Shown here one piece after another: positions 1 through 9,542 of a stretch of DNA of 64,000 nucleotides (its first letter is position 1; every line of letters begins with the position of its first letter). A program made the translations under genes and the position numbers. The DNA is from Phytophthora colocasiae (Eukaryota > Oomycota > Peronosporomycetes > Peronosporales > Peronosporaceae). The stretch covers positions 535,497 through 599,496 of the forward strand of contig JAGKQI010000026.1 of the NCBI GenBank assembly GCA_018806915.1, written 5' to 3'. The notes under the pieces were generated by a model, which searched no databases, was not told the DNA's origin, and saw nothing but the letters and a program-made list of their open reading frames with translations.

Positions 1-62
1 GGGAGCTGCCCGGGTCATACAAGGGCAACACTGTGATCCTATTTTTTTTTTCTCTCTGACCT

Positions 63-78
63 GCTCAGTCTTCAATTT
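63..78 (+). promoter_or_regulatory. Oomycete initiator (Inr) of the first gene
   Basis: The sequence matches the known oomycete initiator GCTCATTYYNCAWTTT at 15 of 16 positions; only the sixth base differs. It lies 28 bases before the ATG at 106, a normal distance for this element, so transcription probably starts inside it. Confidence 0.75.
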
Positions 79-105
79 GCAGTGTAACTAACTGGACAGT
101 GGGCA

Positions 106-531
106 ATGCTTCCTCACTCCCTGAAATTGCTGCTGTTCTCTGTCATTGTTCTGGTCGTTTGCAGTATCCAGACAGCGACGGCAATGCAAGGCGAGCTGCG
201 GATCTACAAGGAACCGGATTTCAAGCGTCTTCGCCGTATCATTGGGGTTTCCACAGGGAATCTCTGCTACGACATGCCATGCGTCGATTTAAGCGGTAGT
301 ATTTCTTCCGCTCGATGGATGGGGCTTCCAACAACCTTCGCTGGTCACCAGGTGAAATTGTCCTTCTACGTTGGGAACAATTGCACTGGCAAGGCGACGG
401 TGGTGAATACGAGCGAAGGAGGCATCAGCGACTTCGGCAAGTTCGGAATGGACAATGCCACCACTTCCTTTGCAGTGCTGGAGACGTCGACAACGATGCA
501 CCATACGACCACAAACATCTGCACCTGGTGA
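106..531 (+). CDS. Small secreted cysteine-containing protein, possibly crystallin-like fold
   Basis: This encodes 141 residues. Residues 1-26 form a signal peptide (charged start, a long hydrophobic core, then Ala-Thr-Ala-Met), so the product is probably exported. The mature part has four cysteines (near residues 54, 59, 92 and 139), enough for two disulfides, and a possible N-glycosylation site next to the third. The pattern G-E-L-R-I-Y...D-F, a later S-x-R-W and F-Y-x-x-N-N-C resembles beta/gamma-crystallin-like small secreted proteins, but I cannot confirm this by search. The ATG is supported by the Inr at 63-78. No RXLR or LFLAK motif is present. It may be an apoplastic effector or a wall protein; the function is unknown. 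Confidence 0.75.
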   Translation: MLPHSLKLLLFSVIVLVVCSIQTATAMQGELRIYKEPDFKRLRRIIGVSTGNLCYDMPCVDLSGSISSARWMGLPTTFAGHQVKLSFYVGNNCTGKATVVNTSEGGISDFGKFGMDNATTSFAVLETSTTMHHTTTNICTW

Positions 532-679
532 AAATCTTTACTGTAGCTGTCGTAAAGCTACCTCTTGCTACTGAAGTAAACTTGAGTTGACAAACACATT
601 ATTCCTATAGATGAGAAGCAAAGTCGGCTGAAAAAACTGTAGGCAGTGGATAGCACGTGGATAGTTTGCCTTTCGTCAA

Positions 680-1731
680 TTGGCCAAACTATTGCCGGAG
701 AAAATCATCCTGGAATCGTCAAAGTTTCCTGAGAACGACCTTAGTAAGCGATGGTTTACGTACTTCCTGACCATTTCTGTGGCTTGGATCATTGTTTTCC
801 TCTTCTTCTTCCATTCATCCACCTTCAGGACAGCCACCTCCTTTCGACCGCGTATTGTGTTCAGTTTTACGACGATTCCAATGGAAATGGACGTGATGAA
901 ACCTACAGTGGACGTAGTGCTGCAACAAGAGGGTGAGGGTTTTGACGCGGTGTATGTCATCGTCCCTCGTGTGTACCGAGAAAAGGTAGTGGAAATCCCG
1001 TCATGGCTTCTGGAAGATGACGCGACGTTGAACCGAACGGAATTCCATGGCATCACCTTCGCTACCGGGCCGAGTCCGTACCATACCAAACTTCGACTTA
1101 TTGTGTTGGACACGGACTTCGGACCTTCAAGTAAAGTACTGGGAGTGGAACAGGATCCGGATACCATTATCGTGTACGGAGATGACGACAGGATGTATCC
1201 GCACTATTCACTCAAGTACCCGAACGACGAGTGGTGGGTGGATGGATCTTAGCGGAGGACGGACTGTACTGTGGGCGCAGCCTTGAGCTTGGAGTGAATA
1301 GTGTTTCGTTTGTAGGAGGGGCAGGAGGTGTCGTTGTTAAGCGCAAGTTCTACGGTTTGGAGGAACAAACAATATCAGCTTTCGAGATTGCCAACCTGTC
1401 CAAGAACTGCTTCCTTGGTGACGATTATTATCTCTCACAAGTACTGAGTAGGAACGGTGTTCGTCGACGCCTCGTATTGGATAGTTGCTGGAATCTTGAT
1501 GTACTCACGGCATCCTTCGCCCATGGTGGACTCTCGTACGCTCCGTCCGAGCACCCGGGAGGGGCAAATGTAGAGCACTACCAGCAATGTATTCGAGAGC
1601 TCGGCAAAGATCAAGATCTCTCGCATGACGGCGAGTTTGGCTTTATTTTCATGATGCTGTTTTCTCGAATGTGGGGAAATTTTCGAGGATTGAAGAGTCT
1701 ATACTTTGGAGGTGAATTCGTGCCATGCTGA
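680..1731 (+). pseudogene. Broken type II membrane glycosyltransferase
   Basis: Two overlapping reading frames (680-1252 and 1231-1731) read as one protein. The first has a short cytoplasmic stretch, a transmembrane helix near residues 26-45 and a luminal domain carrying a Y-G-D-D-D-R motif, the DxD-like metal and nucleotide-sugar site of Golgi glycosyltransferases. The second frame continues the enzyme with F-L-G-D-D-Y-Y. The change of frame near 1231-1252 fits loss of one base. No ATG opens the first frame: a stop lies at 662-664 and the first usable codon is TTG at 680. Lost start plus frameshift suggests a pseudogene. A very short intron or a sequencing error is the alternative. The sugar donor is unknown. 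Confidence 0.65.
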
Positions 1732-1857
1732 ACAATTATTTACGCTACTTAACTATTATATGTTGCACGTCCTTCCTCATTACTACCAAGTAACTCAATG
1801 AATATCAACGTCGAATTCTACATGGCAACACGAGCTAAAAGCAGCTCTTTGCGACTT

Positions 1858-2587
1858 TTACTGTCTTCCGCGTTTCCGTTGCTGGAGACGACGACGCTCC
1901 AAGTTTTCCTTGCGCTTGGAAGAATACGCCCAGGTACGTTCGTAGTCCAGGTAACGTGGATAGATCGTCCATTTCTCCTTCTCTGCCTCCTTTGTCGTGT
2001 ATTCGTTCTCGTTTTCCTTTTCTTCATGGTAATTTAATTCCTTGGATGCCGTCCTTGCCACTTCCTTGCTTACTGTCCTCATTGCCCAGATCCATTTGTT
2101 GCTTATAGGCCAGTCGACAGAACGTGGAGAAATTATCTTCAGGAGAGTAACTGCACACGATTTAAACGCAGGAAACGTCACGGAGCGGAAGATTGGAGTC
2201 GGTTCTTGAACAAACACCGCGAAATGGCCGTCAGGAGCTGAAAACGTCCACTTGACCGTTGTTTGTTGGTAAATTAATCCTGACGATGCGTTGTGGTGGG
2301 TAATGACGGCTAGAACGAGCGATACCAGGACGCCACCAGTAGTAGTGACGAACCTTGTGTGACTAGCAAGAGGACCGGGTTCAGGTATGGTCGTGAGAGA
2401 TTCTTCAGTATTGTTTTCGTCTTCATTCTGACTACAGGAACAGGTAAAAGTTAGTTATAGCTTCACAATAAACCGAATTCAATACGACACAGACCGAGAC
2501 GACGAAAGCATTGTCAGGATAGAGGAGACTACGCCATGGAGTGCCAAGCACATCGTGCCTTTCCTCAATGTTCTTGTTTGTTTGCAT
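1858..2587 (-). CDS. Two-exon single-pass membrane protein of unknown function
   Basis: I infer exon 1 at 2587-2495 (ATG, 31 codons) and exon 2 at 2427-1858, joined over a 67-base intron (2494-2428). The intron has a GTCTGT donor, an ACTAAC branch site and a CCTGTTCCTGTAGTCAG acceptor, and the join keeps the frame. The 220-residue product has an acidic N-terminal part, a hydrophobic helix around residues 57-73, a central domain, and a very charged Glu/Lys/Arg tail ending in basic residues. I do not recognise the family. An initiator core lies directly before the ATG. The exact donor is the weakest point, because it departs from GTRNGT; exon 2 itself is a clear open frame that continues well above 2217. 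Confidence 0.5.
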
Positions 2588-2602
2588 TTCAAATTGTGAA
2601 AG
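2588..2602 (-). promoter_or_regulatory. Initiator core before the two-exon membrane gene
   Basis: Read on the minus strand this is TAACTTTCACAATTT, which matches the 3' half (TTYYNCAWTTT) of the oomycete initiator completely; the first four bases differ. It sits immediately before the ATG at 2587 and overlaps the stop codon (2591-2589) of the upstream oxidoreductase. Confidence 0.55.
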
Positions 2603-3818
2603 TTAATACCGAAAGGACGCGACTGTAAAACCTAATATTCAGAAGCACTTCAGCGTTCAGGTTCTTCCAAGCAAAACTAGCGAAGTATTCCTTCGACTTG
2701 AATGTCCGAGTGACAAAGTTGCCGTACACGACTCCGCCGAAGATCGGCAGCTGGGAGACGCCTCCGTTCGGACCGAGAGGGATCATAGCCGGTGCCACCT
2801 CCACCTTTGGGAAGTCCTTGCTCACGTTCGTCTGCGTCTTACGAGCCACAAGGGCCAACTCACTGCCGAGATGGGTACCCTGTTGACTGGCGAATAGCAT
2901 ATGCTTAGGCGCTGAGTTGTTGTTCGCGTCACCCAATGCGTAGATGTTCGCATACCTGGAATCGTCCAGTTGCAGCTTGCTGTTGACCTTGATCAGCCCC
3001 TGGGGCGTCACCAGACTCTCATCCAGACTCTTGATCAGCTCCGTCGTAGGACTGAAGCCACCGCACAGCAGTTGGATGTCCGATACGAGTTCTCTGCCCT
3101 TGTCAGTGCGCAGTGTTCGGCGCTCGAAGCTGTTGCCGTTCAGTCGCTCTGTCAGTCGTTCGCCCAGAACAACGTCCACGTCCAAGCGCTTCAGGAACTT
3201 CAACAGTCTGGAACGGAACTTCTCGCGAACGTTGTCACTGCCCAGGAGTTTGTCTTTGCCTTCAATGATCGTCACATTCTTTTTGGGGAATTTGGCCTTG
3301 ATCTCACCAGCCACACCAGCTCCGGTAGCTCCTCCACCGACGATGAGGATACTGTTGGCGTTTTCAATCTGCTGACGCAGTTCCGCCATCATCACCTCCG
3401 TCGTAGAGCGCTTGAAATTGTTCTTGGGCTGCTTTAGAGGAACCGTGTACGTGCTGCCTGTAGCAATTACCAGGTAGTCATACGACAGACGCTGGACCGG
3501 ACCAGCCACCAGTTCGTCGTCATTCCCAATAGGAGTGTACTCCACCTCGTTTCCAGGCACAATACGGGTGACAATGGCGCGTTGGATCTTAACAAAAGAT
3601 CGAGCTTCAACCGGGATGGCCTTGTCGTACGGCACGAAGAGCTTCTTGGTGTATTCAGCATCGACAACAGCTCGTGGCGTTCCGACGGCGTGGTAGTAAT
3701 ACTTGCTCTTCTCGAAGACGATGACTTCTGTGCCGTCGTTGGGGGTGAGGTCTTTGGCTAGAGCTTGGGCCGCAGCGATACCAGCAGGACCTCCTCCGAC
3801 GATGACAATGCGAACCAT
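2589..3818 (-). CDS. AIF/FSP1-like FAD-dependent pyridine nucleotide oxidoreductase
   Basis: This encodes 409 residues. It is a flavoprotein of the AIF family (FSP1/AIFM2-like), which passes electrons from NAD(P)H through FAD to quinone-type acceptors. The FAD-binding V-G-G-G-P-A-G loop lies at residues 7-13. A second Rossmann motif, I-V-G-G-G-A-T-G-A-G, marks the NAD(P)H site in the middle. A late Y-A-L-G-D-A motif contacts FAD. The frame is open further upstream to a GTG at 3890, but the ATG at 3818 sits exactly before the Rossmann strand, and an initiator lies at 3869-3884, inside that extension. I therefore take 3818 as the start. The last ~20 residues look unlike the family and overlap the next gene's promoter. 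Confidence 0.88.
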   Translation of the reverse strand: MVRIVIVGGGPAGIAAAQALAKDLTPNDGTEVIVFEKSKYYYHAVGTPRAVVDAEYTKKLFVPYDKAIPVEARSFVKIQRAIVTRIVPGNEVEYTPIGNDDELVAGPVQRLSYDYLVIATGSTYTVPLKQPKNNFKRSTTEVMMAELRQQIENANSILIVGGGATGAGVAGEIKAKFPKKNVTIIEGKDKLLGSDNVREKFRSRLLKFLKRLDVDVVLGERLTERLNGNSFERRTLRTDKGRELVSDIQLLCGGFSPTTELIKSLDESLVTPQGLIKVNSKLQLDDSRYANIYALGDANNNSAPKHMLFASQQGTHLGSELALVARKTQTNVSKDFPKVEVAPAMIPLGPNGGVSQLPIFGGVVYGNFVTRTFKSKEYFASFAWKNLNAEVLLNIRFYSRVLSVLTFTI

Positions 3819-3868
3819 GACTGGGGGTGTGGATGAAACTTGGGGGGTTAACTGCTGCACTTGAGAGG

Positions 3869-3884
3869 AAGTTGGAGAATGACA
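3869..3884 (-). promoter_or_regulatory. Oomycete initiator of the oxidoreductase gene
   Basis: The minus-strand reading TGTCATTCTCCAACTT matches 13 of 16 positions of GCTCATTYYNCAWTTT, including TCATTYYNCAW without a break. It gives a 5' leader of about 50 bases before the ATG at 3818. Confidence 0.7.
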
Positions 3885-3889
3885 AGACA

Positions 3890-4499
3890 CTGGAGGAAAC
3901 TCAAAGGAACCGCAAGTAGCTCTTACTAATCAAGACACGCAGATTTACGCAATCTGGAAGCCGTAATCGTGAGTAGGGCGGCGATCTGCAGCGACTTATT
4001 GCCCCGGTCATCACTGGAAGCGAACTTTGGCACTGGTCATCACAGACTACGAAAACGAAAAAAGAGAGGATACTTGTCTACACACTGGTATAAGTGACCA
4101 GGAGAAGGATAACAATGATCTTCCTACTCTTCTTTAGACGGGTTTTAGACTGGTTGAGTGTTGACTTCAGTTGTTAGTGCAGGAGACTTTTTGCTACATG
4201 TACATGTACAGGTTTCAAATCTGGCGAGCACTTATAGTCATAAACTTCACAGAATATAGGAATGAATGTGCAAAACGTAACGTTACATGTTGTTGCTAAT
4301 TGTTATCGGGCAGTTGAAGCCCATTACAGTAAAGCCCAAAAGCACAACCACTTTACTGGGCAACAGAAGTTTAGCTGAAAACCATTTCTACTGTTCGCTT
4401 ATTTTTTTTACATGCTTTACTTCGAAGTTGTCATCTCAAAAACTGGTGCACGTTGTTTCAACTACCCTTTGCATTTATTAAATTTTCCTTTTGAGCTCA
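3890..4499. other. Gene-free stretch between two minus-strand genes
   Basis: This is AT-rich, without a convincing coding frame. It should hold the upstream promoter of the oxidoreductase (near 3900) and the 3' end of the membrane protein at 4500-6479. I see no repeat or RNA gene in it. Confidence 0.6.
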
Positions 4500-6479
4500 T
4501 TAACCAAGCTCCGCGACGTCTAACTTCGCGAGATCGGCCCACGAAATGGTCGATGGGTACACGAGTTCCGCAGTCTGTTTTACTCCACCGCCTTCCAGTA
4601 TTGAATAGACGTAGATGTTCGTAAAGCGAACACGCGTAATCTTCATAACCAAAAGCGACAACATATCCTCCGTCGCCACTAGGAACTTGTTATTAGCGAG
4701 GAGGTACCCATTACCATAGACGGCATCAATGGAGGCGTAGTGTTGGTCTCCTTTAATGAGATAATTATCATAACCAGAAATCACCCCATAGCGTTTACTC
4801 AACGCAGAGCCTGTAGCTGTCTCGAAGGATGTGAGTTCATCCTCCGTAAGTAAAATGTTCCGATCGGCATTGTACATACTTGATCGTCTTCCCCTTTTAA
4901 TCTGCACGCGCCGAAAACACTTTCGAAAGCAAATGTACACCACAAGCCACAACATGGTGGCAAACATGGCGACTACAGTGGACATCACGACCACCTTCCG
5001 GTCTGCTTCAATGCCATGCACGGTCCAGAACTTCATGGGCGATAATTTAGCCAAGAAGGGGCTCACTTGGATGAGACCGAGCCAATAATCGCTCTCCGCA
5101 AAGTCAACGATGATTTTTCTTAGAATGGCTGAAGAATCGACGAGCTCAACGCGGTAAACGAAACTCAACTCAAAAGCGGCGAAAGCTAGTACGGGGTCAA
5201 TACGTTCCCGGAACAAGTAACTTAATACGCTCGAAATGTTGAGAAAAAACGTTAAGAGATCAGCGTGAACGAGTTCCGGTCGATAGTGGATAGAGCGACG
5301 ATCTCCTAATTCGTTCCCAACAGCAAGACAGAATTCCGTCAGTGTCCAGTACCCATTCAATTGATTTGAAGCGAAAATCAGTACACCACGATACAGCAGT
5401 GCATTGGAAATTGTAGCGAAGGAGTCTCCTACCCAGATGTGGCCTTTACGGACACGCTGGTAGATGACGAAGAAGAGTACTCCGAGGTCGAAAATGATGG
5501 TAACTGCGAAAATACCATGAATACTGTGAGTCCAGGCCCAAGAATCACGTAACGAAGACACGGAATGCCATTCCCAGTTGCTCAATTCGGTCGAAGGAGT
5601 ACTTGGGAGGTTCCAGACCACCGTCTCTATGTTTGATTGAGCGACTGGATCATCGATATAGCTGCCAAAGCGGTAGGCTGTAAGGACCTCTTTGACAGTA
5701 TCCGTCGTGTTGATTCGAGGAAATGTCCGAAAGACCCAAAAGTTATCACTCGTGGTTCGTAACAACTCGCTGCTGGTGAAACGCGGTTCGGATTCGTACG
5801 GATAGTTAAATGCAATGGCAAAGCTGTGGCTCACTTCGGTCGCGCGCATGTCGCTAATAGGTGCAATTGTTGCCAGTAAAGCTGCTCCACTCTGGTATTG
5901 TTGTGCCACTTGGAAATCCTGAGTGGAAATTAAACTAGAGAGAAGGACCATATCGTTAGTGTTGCTTTTCTGACGAGCCAAGAAGTACAGACGTAGTTGT
6001 GACACCGATTCGTCGGTTGAAACCAGGAGATCGAACGTACAGTCGACGACTGGAGCGATCAACTCGAGTTCGGTCAAGTACGAGAGATCATCCACGGCGA
6101 ATTTCTGCAGCGAATGGAATAGGAATCGAGTGAAGTCATTGCCATACACAGTACTATCGTATCCTTCAACCATTGTACACTCTGAAAACGAATGGGTCGT
6201 TTCCGTTATGAGGTAGATCGAGTCATTCCGCAAGTTTGTGGATCCGTTTAGCACATTTTGCACCAACGGACTGTCGAATATCGCTCTTTTCCCAGCGTAA
6301 CCAGCAATTAGCGTTGATTCATGGATCGTTATCCCTAAATCCTTGGACTCGAAGCCACGCAACACAGCCACAGAGGCCAGAAATGCTTGGAGAGAGATGT
6401 TGACGTACCACAACGCGATGCAAAAGACCACCACACGGTGGAGAAGGTGAATGTACTCGATGTTGCCGACCGGATGCAT
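4500..6479 (-). CDS. Large multi-pass membrane protein of oomycete-type unknown family
   Basis: This is an intronless frame of 659 residues. A hydrophobic helix near residues 11-37 acts as a signal anchor. It is followed by a large non-cytoplasmic domain (about residues 40-320) with several N-x-S/T sites. Further helices follow in the middle (near 335-360 and beyond) and one near 500-525, before a basic cytoplasmic segment (K-R-G-R-R) and a soluble tail of about 130 residues. I do not recognise an enzyme or transporter signature; the layout resembles uncharacterised membrane proteins found in many copies in Phytophthora. The ATG is supported by a perfect initiator core eight bases upstream. 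Transport or sensing would be a guess. Confidence 0.8.
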   Translation of the reverse strand: MHPVGNIEYIHLLHRVVVFCIALWYVNISLQAFLASVAVLRGFESKDLGITIHESTLIAGYAGKRAIFDSPLVQNVLNGSTNLRNDSIYLITETTHSFSECTMVEGYDSTVYGNDFTRFLFHSLQKFAVDDLSYLTELELIAPVVDCTFDLLVSTDESVSQLRLYFLARQKSNTNDMVLLSSLISTQDFQVAQQYQSGAALLATIAPISDMRATEVSHSFAIAFNYPYESEPRFTSSELLRTTSDNFWVFRTFPRINTTDTVKEVLTAYRFGSYIDDPVAQSNIETVVWNLPSTPSTELSNWEWHSVSSLRDSWAWTHSIHGIFAVTIIFDLGVLFFVIYQRVRKGHIWVGDSFATISNALLYRGVLIFASNQLNGYWTLTEFCLAVGNELGDRRSIHYRPELVHADLLTFFLNISSVLSYLFRERIDPVLAFAAFELSFVYRVELVDSSAILRKIIVDFAESDYWLGLIQVSPFLAKLSPMKFWTVHGIEADRKVVVMSTVVAMFATMLWLVVYICFRKCFRRVQIKRGRRSSMYNADRNILLTEDELTSFETATGSALSKRYGVISGYDNYLIKGDQHYASIDAVYGNGYLLANNKFLVATEDMLSLLVMKITRVRFTNIYVYSILEGGGVKQTAELVYPSTISWADLAKLDVAELG

Positions 6480-6486
6480 TGGCCTG

Positions 6487-6498
6487 AAATTGAAGAAT
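6487..6498 (-). promoter_or_regulatory. Initiator core of the large membrane protein gene
   Basis: On the minus strand this is ATTCTTCAATTT, a complete match to ATTYYNCAWTTT of the oomycete initiator. It ends eight bases before the ATG at 6479, implying a very short leader. Confidence 0.7.
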
Positions 6499-6981
6499 AC
6501 AAAACTGCCTGCAGGTTGCTGCTTGGTTTAGTGTAAATCTGGAAGAAGAAGAAAAATAGACGTTTTTGAAGACTTTCACCTGCAGATTTGGAAGAAGAAG
6601 AACAAAATGAACGAAGGCGAAATCTCACGTACATATATTTTTCATCGCTTATCGAGAGAAGAAGAGTGTAGAAAGAGGAGACACTTCGTCCGTGCAGTTC
6701 CACTTGATGATGAGTTACTTACTGCTGTAGTGCTGGATAAAGACGATGGCATCAAAGTAGCAGCCTGATAGTGTACACACTCGCTGGGTCGGCGGCGACG
6801 CCCTTCGTCTTGATTTCTTCAGGCTGCTGCTGGTCTCTTTCTGCGGGGGGTTCTCGAACTTTTGGTGCCGCTTGTACGTGGACTTCTCCGCCGTTTTCTT
6901 GGTCCATTCATGGAGGGTTTTATGTCATTTCCGTTGTGTTGTCTTGGTCGATCCTGTTGGTACTTCTATCCGTCGCGTGCT

Positions 6982-8538
6982 CTATTCAACCCTTTGCTCC
7001 GGGATCCGCTCAAAGCGCCGGTTATTCGAAGCGCCACAGCTCATATTCTTCGGAGGGCCAATGTGGATCGATCCGCGGTAGCTTCCCCCTGCAAAGCTGT
7101 TCTGGGGCATACCGATCTGTGCGCGTCGCTCGCGAGTGCAAATGTAGTGCCCAGCCAGTCCATCAGCCGGGATCAAGTAGCCCAGAGTAACTGTACGTCG
7201 AGGACCTTCACGCACAGAAGGAAGACCTTCCACCGGCAATACTGGGTCAATCTGGAAGCTTTCATCGTTGGAAATCAGCACCAACTCGATGTTAAACATG
7301 CTCGCCACCGCGTACAGCTCCGCAGTCGTAGCCTGTTCGTCAGAAGTGTCTCGGAACGTCTCGTACCGCTCCCGCACGTCTTCTTCATCTTGCATGAGAA
7401 AGCCTGAGAGCTCCTTAATGTGCTCCAGCGCGTACTCCATAAGTTGCACCCTCAAGAACTGCGCTGCTGCCACTCGTCGAGGCGCCATTCCGTCCGCAGC
7501 GCCCACATTCACCACTGTCATACTAGCAGGATAGTCACGCAGACACTGTAGCGGATACATCTCATAGACAATGCAGTGCAGCAGGCAGGATCCATCGGGT
7601 GGCATTCCAACACCTACGAGACCCATCTGAACCAGCTGATCTTCCATCTTTGCACGCTGCATATCCAACTCGGGCGTAATGACGTCCGGAGCAGTCATAG
7701 CCATCATAGATCCTCTGGAAACCGATGCCATAGAGGAGCGTCCGCCGGCATCGGACACTCCCGAGGACGCAGGGAACCAACTTCCTCGAGACGATCCCGG
7801 GCCAATAGATCCAGCGAACGATCCACGACTGCTAGCGAAGGAGGAGCGTCCCGCCCCCATCTGAACCTGAGGAACTGTGTGTCTAGCGAAGCTCTGGCTG
7901 CCTACAAAGCCTGTACCAGACCAGCGGTAGTCACTAGCCGTCGAAGCAAAGGAAGAGACTGTCGAACTGCTTGAAACCGAGCGGAAATCATCGTCGTCAT
8001 CGCCCATGACACTTGCAGTGGCTTGAACCACAGCAGGAGAGGCCAAAATGGACGACGACGGCCTGAGATTAGCGTCCTGCTGGTCATACTCGGCGTTGGC
8101 TCCGAATCCCGAGTTGAAACCGACAAAGCTCTTGAGTGTTTGACTGCTAACAGCTGCCAAGTGGAACGCCACGAGCTGCGGCTTGTGCGTGACGACATTG
8201 ACGTAGTTATCGAGCTCTCTCGCTCTCGCTCCGAGGAATTCGGGGCTTTTATCCGCTCTAAAAAGCGCTTTTCGACGATACAACGGGGGGAACTTGACGC
8301 CTTTCATAAGCGCTGCATTGCGCTTCCGCAACTGCTCATCAAGCTTGCGGAAGGCCGAGAAACTGCGCCAGATGTGCCAGCTCGTGCGGCCCGTGGCATG
8401 CGCGCGAGACGAGTAGAAGGAGAGCTGCACCACGACTTTGTACTCGGCCTTCTTACTGCTAAGTCGGTAGTCGTCCACACTCACAGAGCACGTGTAATCG
8501 CCCTGGATGTCGTCGGGCGTCATGGTCAGGTAGGCCAT
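6982..8538 (-). CDS. PX domain plus OTU-type deubiquitinase
   Basis: This encodes 518 residues counted from the ATG at 8538. Residues ~19-140 form a PX (phox homology) domain, with the R-S-F-S-A-F basic patch and a proline-rich turn (K-F-P-P-L), which binds phosphoinositides on endosomes. A Ser/Gly-rich linker follows. Residues ~300-470 form an OTU cysteine protease domain: P-P-D-G-S-C carries the nucleophile (Cys318) and G-H-Y-I-C-T the catalytic His464. The combination suggests a ubiquitin-cleaving enzyme recruited to membranes. The frame stays open upstream to a TTG at 8631, but ATG at 8538 is the first AUG and precedes the PX domain. An unseen upstream exon remains possible. Confidence 0.85.
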   Translation of the reverse strand: MAYLTMTPDDIQGDYTCSVSVDDYRLSSKKAEYKVVVQLSFYSSRAHATGRTSWHIWRSFSAFRKLDEQLRKRNAALMKGVKFPPLYRRKALFRADKSPEFLGARARELDNYVNVVTHKPQLVAFHLAAVSSQTLKSFVGFNSGFGANAEYDQQDANLRPSSSILASPAVVQATASVMGDDDDDFRSVSSSSTVSSFASTASDYRWSGTGFVGSQSFARHTVPQVQMGAGRSSFASSRGSFAGSIGPGSSRGSWFPASSGVSDAGGRSSMASVSRGSMMAMTAPDVITPELDMQRAKMEDQLVQMGLVGVGMPPDGSCLLHCIVYEMYPLQCLRDYPASMTVVNVGAADGMAPRRVAAAQFLRVQLMEYALEHIKELSGFLMQDEEDVRERYETFRDTSDEQATTAELYAVASMFNIELVLISNDESFQIDPVLPVEGLPSVREGPRRTVTLGYLIPADGLAGHYICTRERRAQIGMPQNSFAGGSYRGSIHIGPPKNMSCGASNNRRFERIPEQRVE

Positions 8539-9542
8539 GCAGAGGCAGGAGGCGTCGGGAAGGCAGGGGGAGCCGCAGACTGAGTGACGCCACTGCGGAC
8601 TCTCCAATGTCTGACTTGACGACGATCGCAAGGTCGATAGAACGACTGAGAGCTGATTTTTAACCTATCATAGACGAGCGAAGGAAAAAAGTGTTCCTAC
8701 CTTATGGAAACGTACCACTTTGGAATAGAAAGAGATACGATACAGTATGTAGCGTAAGTAGTGAACGCCTGATATATATTCTGCGTCGTAGTGTATAAAG
8801 TGACGATGAGCGGTGCAGCAAACGTACTGGATTTTTAGTCGGTAAGCTCAGTACCTTGGCCCATCTCCATCTTGTGTGGTTGTGGACCTGGTTCCATGCT
8901 ATATAGTAGGTTATAAGCTTACGACCCGTTCACTATTTACGCTACATACTGTACAGACGAAACCGGTGTATATTAGATAGTGGCCACCATCAGCTTTTGT
9001 ACAATCGCATCTGAAAAAACGCCGACAAGTAGATTGTAGGAATGAACATGCACGAACATTGGAATGCGGTAACGGTGAGGGTTAAATGCCACATCTTCAA
9101 TCTTCATCCCGCGCGAAAGAGTTGCAGATGGTTTCTTAACTCCCCCGAAATGGGCGCATTTTGACACTTGAAGCGATCGTATATACTCACGTAATGCAAA
9201 TTAATTGCTAAAATTTCTGGAAAAATTAAACTGAACTTTTGCGACTGGATACATGACTTTAAGAACGGGCTCCGTTAACTTGCTGAAACAAGCATCGCCG
9301 CTTAATTCAGGCCGTTACAAGGACAGCCAGTGACGTGCTCGACACTTGGCCTAACACTTGACGGATGGCTCCATCGTGGAGCCATTCGTCCAAGGATTTT
9401 AGTCATGGTCGCAGCTGGATACTTATCGGCTCACAGCTACAGATACATTGTGCAGAAGATTTTTAAAGATCGTTTTTTAGAGTTGTGGGTGCACCACACC
9501 AAATATATCCATATCGGATTTAACACCAATTTATCATAGGCA
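8539..9542. other. Intergenic region between PX-OTU and UBE3D genes
   Basis: This holds the divergent promoters of the two neighbours and the MITE at 8741-8953. Near 9526-9531 there is a CCAATTT that could be a weak initiator core for the gene at 9543. No other gene is visible; the small minus-strand frame at 8973-9167 lacks any support. Confidence 0.5.
8741..8953. mobile_element. MITE with 25-bp terminal inverted repeats and TA duplication
   Basis: A 209-base element (8743-8951) is bounded by inverted repeats beginning CAGTATGTAGCGTAA and ending TTTACGCTACATACTG, with a single mismatch over about 25 bases. A TA dinucleotide flanks both sides (8741-8742 and 8952-8953), the signature of Tc1/mariner insertion. 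It has no coding capacity, so it is non-autonomous. Confidence 0.8.

Noticed and set aside
3819..3890. N-terminal extension of the oxidoreductase from a GTG
   Set aside because: Non-AUG start; an initiator lies inside the extension and the ATG at 3818 begins exactly at the Rossmann strand.
6771..7407. Plus-strand frames with a hydrophobic stretch
   Set aside because: They overlap the 3' end of the PX-OTU gene in antisense; no start context or homology supports them.
8973..9167. 64-codon minus-strand frame
   Set aside because: Not preceded by a promoter motif and no recognisable domain.
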